Shown here piece after piece: positions 1-6,066 of a DNA stretch of 64,000 bases. The stretch spans positions 29,080,009 to 29,144,008 of the forward strand of contig NC_079230.1 in assembly GCF_029633865.1 (NCBI RefSeq), read 5' to 3'. The stretch is from Lampris incognitus (Eukaryota > Chordata > Actinopteri > Lampriformes > Lampridae). Position numbers and translations under genes: made by a program. The notes under the pieces were generated by a model. The model saw nothing but the letters and a program-made list of their open reading frames with translations. It was not told the origin of the DNA and did not search any database. Positions within the stretch are counted from its first letter, which is position 1, and the number at the start of each line of letters is the position of its first letter.

Positions 1-209
1 TGCTTCCGACGTTCAACCAATCGGCGTCGAGCCCCTCCCAGCAGGTTTTCAGGGCCGCTCAGAAGTACCGACCCCAGAGCAGGGACTAGAGACGCTCCCT
101 TAAAAGTCCCAGTAAGAGTTCCGGTCAGGGGTAGTTCCTCTAGTGGAAACACCAGCAAAGCTGCCGGCCCCCTAAAAGGTTCGGGTAGTTCCGCTGGTGG
201 AAAATGGCC
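1..209 (-). mobile_element. Harbinger-like element end, cut by the window start
   Basis: The part of the terminal segment that falls at the beginning of the window. Subterminal repeats lie at 131-153 and 185-207, and the terminus GGCC at 206-209 is followed by TTA. Confidence 0.5.
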
Positions 210-229
210 TTATGAGTTGTGTTGACAGG

Positions 230-395
230 TTGCTTAACAAGGGGCGTCACTCCAGATACTGAAAGCAAAGGTTCACCTACTTTTGCCACTCACAGATGTG
301 AAATATTGGATCATTTTGCTCAATAAATGAATGAGCAAGTATCATATTTTTGTCTCATTTGTTTAATTGGGTTTTCTTCATCTACTTTTAGGACT
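230..395. mobile_element. Tc1-like transposon terminal fragment
   Basis: This stretch matches my memory of a very common teleost Tc1/mariner-family element, from its inner TTGCTTCACAAGGGG through GATACTGAAAGCAAAGG and CAGATGTGAAATATTGG to TCATCTACTTTTAGGACT. It is part of the long terminal inverted repeat plus a little inner sequence. The outermost ~75 bp and all of the transposase are absent, and it stops abruptly at the SINE. It cannot move. It is present in every unit, ending just before the SINE start. Copies 18, 19, 21-23 and 25 share an A-to-C change near 293 (unit 1 numbering). The exact family name would need a Repbase or Dfam search. Confidence 0.75.
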
Positions 396-779
396 CGTCG
401 CCGGACCGAATCCCCGTGTTACCCCCGCCTTGATTGGTGTCGCTAAAGCCACAATTGGCCGTGTGTGCGGGTGTGAAGCCGGATGTGAGTATGTGTCGAG
501 GTGGCTGCAGTAGCGCCTCCTCTGATCGGTCGGGGCGCCTGTTCGGGGGAGAGGGAGAACTGGAGGAATAGCGTGATCCTGCCACGCGCTACGTCGCCCT
601 GGCGAAACGCCTCACTGTCAGGGGAACGAAGCGGCTGGCGACTCCACATGCGTCGGAGGAGGCATGTGGTAGTCTGCAGCCCTCCCCGCAATGGCAGAGG
701 GGATGGAGCAGAAACCGGGAGGGATCGGAAGAGTGGGGTAATTGGTCCCATATAATTGGGGAGACAAAGAGGAACGAAA
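396..779 (+). mobile_element. 5'-truncated tRNA-derived teleost SINE
   Basis: The segment opens with GGACCGAATCC, which fits a polymerase III B box (GGTTCGAATCC type), so only the last part of the tRNA-like head remains. It then follows a widespread fish repeat that I recognise (GCCTCCTCTGATCGGTCGGG, GGCTGGCGACTCCACATG, GTAGTCTGCAGCCCTCCCC) and ends near GGGGAGACAAAGAGG. An 8-bp inverted repeat, CCACATGC and GCATGTGG, lies at 644-669. The A box is gone, so it should not be transcribable alone. Copies start at 396, 2770, 5144, 7518, 9892, 12266, 14640, 17013, 19387, 21761, 24135, 26509, 28883, 31257, 33631, 36004, 38377, 40750, 43123, 45496, 47869, 50242, 52615, 54988, 57361, 59734 and 62107. 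Only about four positions vary among them. Open frames inside it are chance. Confidence 0.75.
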
Positions 780-887
780 CCCCGATGATGAATTAAGGGA
801 CGCAAGATTATTAACACGCCGAATGTCGTAAAGTTTGTGTTTTCCTGCCTTAACGGGAACCATATTGTTTTTCTTTTGACATTTAAT
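780..887. other. U1 3' flank, unusually variable between copies
   Basis: Between the SINE and U1. Apart from the 3' box I see no element. About 13 positions of these 108 differ in at least one copy (for example near 791, 800, 818, 843 and 865 in unit 1 numbering), about ten times the rate in the adjacent SINE. Confidence 0.7.
867..880 (-). terminator. snRNA 3' box of U1 (copy 1; repeated in every unit)
   Basis: On the minus strand GTCAAAAGAAAAAC begins 8 nt past the last base of U1. It resembles the snRNA 3' box (GTTT, 0-3 bases, AAA, purine, two bases, AGA) that directs Integrator-dependent 3' end formation, at the usual distance of about 9-19 nt. Confidence 0.65.
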
Positions 888-1051
888 CAGGGGAGAGCGC
901 GAACGCAGTCCCCCACTACCAGAAATTATGCAGTCGAGACTCCCACGTTTGGGGAATTCGCACAGGTCAGCACAACCGGAGTGCAATGGTCAAGCCTCGC
1001 CGTGGGTGAACCACCTTCTTGATCATGGTGTCTCCCCTGCCAGGTAAGTAT
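888..1051 (-). ncRNA. RNU1: U1 snRNA gene, copy 1
   Basis: U1 is the RNA of the U1 snRNP, which recognises 5' splice sites in the nucleus by base pairing. Read on the minus strand, the gene starts ATACTTACCTG (1041-1051, pairs with the 5' splice site). The U1-70K loop GATCAAGAAG follows at 1015-1024, then the U1A loop ATTGCACTCC at 978-987, the Sm site AATTTCTGG at 919-927, and stem-loop 4 with a UUCG cap ending in CCCCTG at 888. Length is 164 nt, the same as human U1. The start and end are set by alignment to the recalled human sequence. Upstream lies a PSE-like element and downstream a 3' box, as expected for RNA polymerase II snRNA genes. This copy carries A112G (plus 940), which turns a U-A pair of stem 3 into U-G. 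Copies 3, 9, 12 and 14 share it. Confidence 0.97.
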
Positions 1052-1092
1052 GAACCCCAGCCATCGCACAGAGGAGCTGATTCTGACACACA

Positions 1093-1111
1093 TCTATCTG
1101 TATGACGGTGC
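1093..1111 (-). promoter_or_regulatory. PSE-like proximal element of U1 (copy 1; repeated in every unit)
   Basis: On the minus strand GCACCGTCATACAGATAG starts about 60 bp before U1 nucleotide 1. The position and the CACCGT core fit the proximal sequence element bound by SNAPc at RNA polymerase II snRNA genes. There is no TATA box just downstream, consistent with polymerase II and not polymerase III. Assignment rests on position and a recalled consensus. The same element lies 42-60 bp above each U1 end (for example 3467-3485, 5841-5859). Confidence 0.65.
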
Positions 1112-1179
1112 CACGGCATCAAGTAAAGCGACTGCTTTGTCCTCACAGAAATCAAGGTTTGTTTCTTTTAACATGTAAA

Positions 1180-1318
1180 CGGGGGAGAGCGCGAACGCAG
1201 TCCCCCACTACCGGAAATGATGCAGTCCAGAGTCTATAACATTTGGGGAATTGACCTTTCGCAAAGTCAGTTACCGTTGCTATGACCGTCAAGCCTTTCA
1301 GAACTATCCAGGAAGTAG
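1180..1318 (-). pseudogene. U1-like snRNA relic, copy 1
   Basis: Upstream of U1 and in the same direction lies a second, diverged U1, 139 nt long. Stem-loop 4 is near-identical to U1 (31 bases in a row at 1182-1212), and a Sm-like region, TTCCCCAAA of stem 3 and GGCTTGACGGTC of stem-loop 2 can still be aligned. The 5' end reads CTACTTCCTGG in place of ATACTTACCTGG. Stem-loop 1 is mostly lost and the U1A loop is gone. The Sm-like site is CATTTCCGG, poor for Sm binding. Flanks were duplicated too: a 3'-box-like GTTAAAAGAAACA sits 8 nt downstream (1160-1172), the same spacing as in U1, and a PSE-like TACTGTTACTTTTAAC lies at 1364-1379, about 60 bp upstream. It is either a dead tandem duplicate or a divergent U1 variant. 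Its low variability between copies favours the first. Confidence 0.8.
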
Positions 1319-1399
1319 CCGGAAAACACCAAAACATGAAGGAAGAAATCAGCGCATTGTGTGGTTAAAAGTAACAGTAGTAATACATTAGCTATCAAT

Positions 1400-1618
1400 A
1401 ATAGCTAGTAGCAAGCTTAGCTTGGAGCAGACAGGTATTTTTGTTGATTTTGGATGGATTAAGCTGGCCATGGGGTCTGCTATACTGTGACATCTATTGA
1501 CGACATTGCGCTTCTTGCGTTCTGGGTTTCGGGAAGGGAAAGAAAATGACACCCCCTCCAAACTTTTCACATATCTAGTATCCGATCTGCAGATCCCATA
1601 GGCACACCGTTTCAGCAT
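1400..1618 (-). pseudogene. THAP-like zinc-finger exon relic
   Basis: On the minus strand a frame from the ATG at 1618 reads MLKRCAYGICRSDTRY, then GVSFSFPSRNPERKK and KSTKIPVCSK. This follows a THAP-type DNA-binding domain (C2CH zinc site) of a form common in teleost transposon-derived genes. The first cysteine pair (C-x4-C) and the third cysteine (VCSK) are present. The final histidine of the usual VCSKHF is replaced by leucine, the family tryptophan after RK is missing, and the spacing to the third cysteine is slightly long. It is therefore a decayed exon and not a working protein. The ATG lies at 1618, 3992, 6366, 8740, 11114, 13488, 15862, 18235, 20609, 22983, 25357, 27731, 30105, 32479, 34853, 37226, 39599, 41972, 44345, 46718, 49091, 51464, 53837, 56210, 58583, 60956 and 63329. 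In copies 18, 19, 23 and 25 it is changed to ATA. Confidence 0.6.
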
Positions 1619-2103
1619 TTTGTTGTGTGTTTGCAAAGCTTGACGGACCGTTGCTAAGGTCGGATTGGACAAGCACCGTTCTGGGGAGGTACTTTGCGAA
1701 AGCTCAATTGAACTCGAGGCGTTCTAGAGGAGTGTAAAGTCTACCTCGACTGTACACAGTTACGGCTCCTGATCGGTCTAAAGTCTACGGTGAGTGAACG
1801 CTCTAGACTAATCGGAAGCCGAAAGAGCCGATTGTAGCGTACCAGTCATAGGTCCCAGATGAGACGAGCATCAAAGCTTATCAAGAGGAAGAAGAGTGGT
1901 TTTCAAAGTTTACGGCGATGTTTGTTCTTCGATGATTCGTTTGAAGGAAAAGTGTTAGCTATAGCTATTAGCGATTTTCCATAGGAACAACTACACGAAC
2001 TCACAGGCTGGCGCGAATTACAAGTGGAACTACCCCGTAGTCGCCCTGTCGAGAGTCGTGTTTCCATAGCGACGTAGGAGCCGCCGGGATCATGAGTTGA
2101 CGT
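1619..2103. other. Unassigned spacer between the THAP-like and Myb-like relics
   Basis: I recognise no gene or element here. Small features are a direct repeat TAAAGTCTAC at 1735-1744 and 1779-1788, and the palindrome TAGCTATAGCTA near 1958-1969. It holds the one-base indel that sets unit length (near 1634) and a two-base marker TAGAC/TTTAC near 1804 that alternates between units 1 to 6. It could be intron or inner sequence of the element whose Myb-like exon lies above it, as the two relics share a strand. Confidence 0.4.
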
Positions 2104-2284
2104 CAACATTTTGCGACAGCTTTCACCGCGACGTAATTATCCCATCCCGGTGGCGGGAAATGTCGAGGTAAATCGTCTCGTTTCTCCTGGAGGACTCGAG
2201 CCCCCGCTGAACCTCGTCGGTGGCGTAGTCAGCCAACAAAGCCTGCACCTCCTCGTCTGTCCGTTTCTCGGCTGATTTCTCCAT
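2104..2284 (-). pseudogene. Broken Myb/SANT-like exon of a PIF/Harbinger-type element
   Basis: From the ATG at 2284 the minus strand reads MEKSAEKRTDEEVQALLADY and continues with ATDEVQRGLE and NETIYLDISRH for 53 codons. This is the Myb/SANT-like (trihelix-type) DNA-binding domain seen in Harbinger accessory proteins and their many teleost relatives. The usual first tryptophan (KWTDEEVQ) is arginine here. The third helix, LRRGESCRKML at about 2104-2136, fits the family pattern RxxEQCRxKxK but lies in another frame, so a frameshift breaks the domain. Copies 19, 21 and 22 also change R8 to proline. ATG positions in the other units are 4658, 7032, 9406, 11780, 14154, 16527, 18901, 21275, 23649, 26023, 28397, 30771, 33145, 35518, 37891, 40264, 42637, 45010, 47383, 49756, 52129, 54502, 56875, 59248, 61621 and 63994. 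Confidence 0.65.
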
Positions 2285-2583
2285 TTCGCTTGATCGAAAT
2301 TAAGTTTGCTACCACACAGCTTGGTTGCTGGCTTATACAATTGCGCTTGTTGAACACCGAAGTAGAAGGCTGGTTGCTTCCGACGTTCAACCAATCGGCG
2401 TCGAGCCCCTCCCAGCAGGTTTTCAGGGCCGCTCAGAAGTACCGACCCCAGAGCAGGGACTAGAGACGCTCCCTTAAAAGTCCCAGTAAGAGTTCCGGTC
2501 AGGGGTAGTTCCTCTAGTGGAAACACCAGCAAAGCTGCCGGCCCCCTAAAAGGTTCGGGTAGTTCCGCTGGTGGAAAATGGCC
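2285..2583 (-). mobile_element. Outer end and promoter region of the Harbinger-like element
   Basis: Upstream of the Myb-like exon the minus strand runs ~300 bp to GGCCATTTTCCACCAGCGG at 2583. Two near-copies, GTAGTTCC(T/G)CT(A/G)GTGGAAA on the plus strand (2505-2527 and 2559-2581; 131-153 and 185-207 in unit 1), look like subterminal repeats of a DNA transposon. The three bases TTA that follow at 2584-2586 would fit a TWA target duplication, but the other end is not in the unit, so this is untested. The element is a one-ended fragment and has no transposase. The same segment is cut by the window start (1-209) and repeats every unit. Confidence 0.5.
2332..2395 (-). promoter_or_regulatory. CCAAT and TATA-like boxes ahead of the Myb-like exon
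   Basis: An inverted CCAAT box (GATTGG on the minus strand, CCAAT at plus 2391-2395) and TATAAG (2332-2337) lie about 107 and 50 bp before the ATG at 2284. The arrangement suggests a former polymerase II promoter of the transposon gene. Whether it still works is unknown, since the exon behind it is broken. Confidence 0.35.
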
Positions 2584-3261
2584 TTATGAGTTGTGTTGAC
2601 AGGTTGCTTCACAAGGGGCGTCACTCCAGATACTGAAAGCAAAGGTTCACCTACTTTTGCCACTCACAGATGTGAAATATTGGATCATTTTGCTCAATAA
2701 ATGAATGAGCAAGTATCATATTTTTGTCTCATTTGTTTAATTGGGTTTTCTTCATCTACTTTTAGGACTCGTCGCCGGACCGAATCCCCGTGTTACCCCC
2801 GCCTTGATTGGTGTCGCTAAAGCCACAATTGGCCGTGTGTGCGGGTGTGAAGCCGGATGTGAGTATGTGTCGAGGTGGCTGCAGTAGCGCCTCCTCTGAT
2901 CGGTCGGGGCGCCTGTTCGGGGGAGAGGGAGAACTGGAGGAATAGCGTGATCCTGCCACGCGCTACGTCGCCCTGGCGAAACGCCTCACTGTCAGGGGAA
3001 CGAAGCGGCTGGCGACTCCACATGCGTCGGAGGAGGCATGTGGTAGTCTGCAGCCCTCCCCGCAATGGCAGAGGGGATGGAGCAGAAACCGGGAGGGATC
3101 GGAAGAGTGGGGTAATTGGTCCCATATAATTGGGGAGACAAAGAGGAACGAAACCCCGATGATGTATTAAGGGACGCAAGATTATTAACACGCCGAATGT
3201 CGTAAAGTTTGTGTTTTCCTGCCTTAACGGGAACCATACTGTTTTTCTTTTGACATTTAAT

Positions 3262-3425
3262 CAGGGGAGAGCGCGAACGCAGTCCCCCACTACCAGAAAT
3301 TATGCAGTCGAGATTCCCACGTTTGGGGAATTCGCACAGGTCAGCACAACCGGAGTGCAATGGTCAAGCCTCGCCGTGGGTGAACCACCTTCTTGATCAT
3401 GGTGTCTCCCCTGCCAGGTAAGTAT
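3262..3425 (-). ncRNA. RNU1: U1 snRNA gene, copy 2
   Basis: I see only the majority U1 sequence here, with all motifs intact. It is one of five copies (2, 7, 11, 13, 27) that look identical over the 164 nt. Two private changes lie in the 3' flank, near 3165 and 3240. Confidence 0.97.
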
Positions 3426-3553
3426 GAACCCCAGCCATCGCACAGAGGAGCTGATTCTGACACACATCTATCTGTATGACGGTGCCACGGCATCAAGTAA
3501 AGCGACTGCTTTGTCCTCACAGAAATCAAGGTTTGTTTCTTTTAACATGTAAA

Positions 3554-3692
3554 CGGGGGAGAGCGCGAACGCAGTCCCCCACTACCGGAAATGATGCAGT
3601 CCAGAGTCTATAACATTTGGGGAATTGACCTTTCGCAAAGTCAGTTACCGTTGCTATGACCGTCAAGCCTTTCAGAACTATCCAGGAAGTAG
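3554..3692 (-). pseudogene. U1-like snRNA relic, copy 2
   Basis: Same as copy 1, with no difference seen. Confidence 0.8.
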
Positions 3693-5635
3693 CCGGAAAA
3701 CACCAAAACATGAAGGAAGAAATCAGCGCATTGTGTGGTTAAAAGTAACAGTAGTAATACATTAGCTATCAATAATAGCTAGTAGCAAGCTTAGCTTGGA
3801 GCAGACAGGTATTTTTGTTGATTTTGGATGGATTAAGCTGGCCATGGGGTCTGCTATACTGTGACATCTATTGACGACATTGCGCTTCTTGCGTTCTGGG
3901 TTTCGGGAAGGGAAAGAAAATGACACCCCCTCCAAACTTTTCACATATCTAGTATCCGATCTGCAGATCCCATAGGCACACCGTTTCAGCATTTTGTTGT
4001 GTGTTTGCAAAGCTTGACGGACCGTTGCTAAGGTCGGATTGGACAAGCACCGTTCTGGGGAGGTACTTTGCGAAAGCTCAATTGAACTCGAGGCGTTCTA
4101 GAGGAGTGTAAAGTCTACCTCGACTGTACACAGTTACGGCTCCTGATCGGTCTAAAGTCTACGATGAGTGAACGCTCTTTACTAATCGGAAGCCGAAAGA
4201 GCCGATTGTAGCGTACCAGTCATAGGTCCCAGATGAGACGAGCATCAAAGCTTATCAAGAGGAAGAAGAGTGGTTTTCAAAGTTTACGGCGATGTTTGTT
4301 CTTCGATGATTCGTTTGAAGGAAAAGTGTTAGCTATAGCTATTAGCGATTTTCCATAGGAACAACTACACGAACTCACAGGCTGGCGCGAATTACAAGTG
4401 GAACTACCCCGTAGTCGCCCTGTCGAGAGTCGTGTTTCCATAGCGACGTAGGAGCCGCCGGGATCATGAGTTGACGTCAACATTTTGCGACAGCTTTCAC
4501 CGCGACGTAATTATCCCATCCAGGTGGCGGGAAATGTCGAGGTAAATCGTCTCGTTTCTCCTGGAGGACTCGAGCCCCCGCTGAACCTCGTCGGTGGCGT
4601 AGTCAGCCAACAAAGCCTGCACCTCCTCGTCTGTCCGTTTCTCGGCTGATTTCTCCATTTCGCTTGATCGAAATTAAGTTTGCTACCACACAGCTTGGTT
4701 GCTGGCTTATACAATTGCGCTTGTTGAACACCGAAGTAGAAGGCTGGTTGCTTCCGACGTTCAACCAATCGGCGTCGAGCCCCTCCCAGCAGGTTTTCAG
4801 GGCCGCTCAGAAGTACCGACCCCAGAGCAGGGACTAGAGACGCTCCCTTAAAAGTCCCAGTAAGAGTTCCGGTCAGGGGTAGTTCCTCTAGTGGAAACAC
4901 CAGCAAAGCTGCCGGCCCCCTAAAAGGTTCGGGTAGTTCCGCTGGTGGAAAATGGCCTTATGAGTTGTGTTGACAGGTTGCTTCACAAGGGGCGTCACTC
5001 CAGATACTGAAAGCAAAGGTTCACCTACTTTTGCCACTCACAGATGTGAAATATTGGATCATTTTGCTCAATAAATGAATGAGCAAGTATCATATTTTTG
5101 TCTCATTTGTTTAATTGGGTTTTCTTCATCTACTTTTAGGACTCGTCGCCGGACCGAATCCCCGTGTTACCCCCGCCTTGATTGGTGTCGCTAAAGCCAC
5201 AATTGGCCGTGTGTGCGGGTGTGAAGCCGGATGTGAGTATGTGTCGAGGTGGCTGCAGTAGCGCCTCCTCTGATCGGTCGGGGCGCCTGTTCGGGGGAGA
5301 GGGAGAACTGGAGGAATAGCGTGATCCTGCCACGCGCTACGTCGCCCTGGCGAAACGCCTCACTGTCAGGGGAACGAAGCGGCTGGCGACTCCACATGCG
5401 TCGGAGGAGGCATGTGGTAGTCTGCAGCCCTCCCCGCAATGGCAGAGGGGATGGAGCAGAAACCGGGAGGGATCGGAAGAGTGGGGTAATTGGTCCCATA
5501 TAATTGGGGAGACAAAGAGGAACGAAACCCCGATGATGAATTAAGGGACGCAAGATTATTAACACGCCGAATGTCGTAAAGTTTGTGTTTTCCTGCCTTA
5601 ACGGGAACCATATTGTTTTTCTTTTGACATTTAAT

Positions 5636-5799
5636 CAGGGGAGAGCGCGAACGCAGTCCCCCACTACCAGAAATTATGCAGTCGAGACTCCCACGTTTGG
5701 GGAATTCGCACAGGTCAGCACAACCGGAGTGCAATGGTCAAGCCTCGCCGTGGGTGAACCACCTTCTTGATCATGGTGTCTCCCCTGCCAGGTAAGTAT
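5636..5799 (-). ncRNA. RNU1: U1 snRNA gene, copy 3
   Basis: Carries A112G (stem 3 wobble). The 5' flank has a GAGTCTG variant near 5829 that only copy 5 shares, part of the two-unit pattern. Confidence 0.96.
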
Positions 5800-5927
5800 G
5801 AACCCCAGCCATCGCACAGAGGAGCTGAGTCTGACACACATCTATCTGTATGACGGTGCCACGGCATCAAGTAAAGCGACTGCTTTGTCCTCACAGAAAT
5901 CAAGGTTTGTTTCTTTTAACATGTAAA

Positions 5928-6066
5928 CGGGGGAGAGCGCGAACGCAGTCCCCCACTACCGGAAATGATGCAGTCCAGAGTCTATAACATTTGGGGAATT
6001 GACCTTTCGCAAAGCCAGTTACCGTTGCTATGACCGTCAAGCCTTTCAGAACTATCCAGGAAGTAG
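5928..6066 (-). pseudogene. U1-like snRNA relic, copy 3
   Basis: One change near 6015 (GCCAGTT for GTCAGTT), shared with copy 5. Confidence 0.8.

Noticed and set aside
443-817. Open frames of 124, 84 and 65 codons in the SINE region
   Set aside because: They lie within a GC-rich SINE, overlap one another on both strands and have no recognisable domain.
837-1022. A 61-codon plus-strand frame and 122- and 62-codon minus-strand frames over U1
   Set aside because: They overlap the U1 RNA gene; their apparent amino-acid variation is simply U1 sequence variation.
1152-1337. A 61-codon minus-strand frame over the U1-like sequence
   Set aside because: It covers the snRNA relic and its flank, with no protein similarity that I can see.
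1625-1645. TTTGCAAA as a possible octamer for a distal enhancer of U1
   Set aside because: It matches the octamer poorly, is about 580 bp upstream of U1, and is lost in about half of the copies by the one-base deletion.
1950-1975. Palindrome TAGCTATAGCTA
   Set aside because: Too short and without context to call a regulatory site; recorded only as part of the unassigned spacer.
1903-2109. A 68-codon minus-strand frame, and 64- or 72-codon plus-strand frames in units 10, 12, 23 and 25
   Set aside because: The plus-strand frames appear only where single changes remove a stop. The minus-strand frame begins in the out-of-frame tail of the Myb-like exon.
2137-2532. The longest open frame of the unit (131 codons, minus strand), repeated in every unit
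   Set aside because: It is antisense-frame reading through the promoter and Myb-like exon region of the transposon relic, lacks any domain, and stays open only because the units are near-identical.
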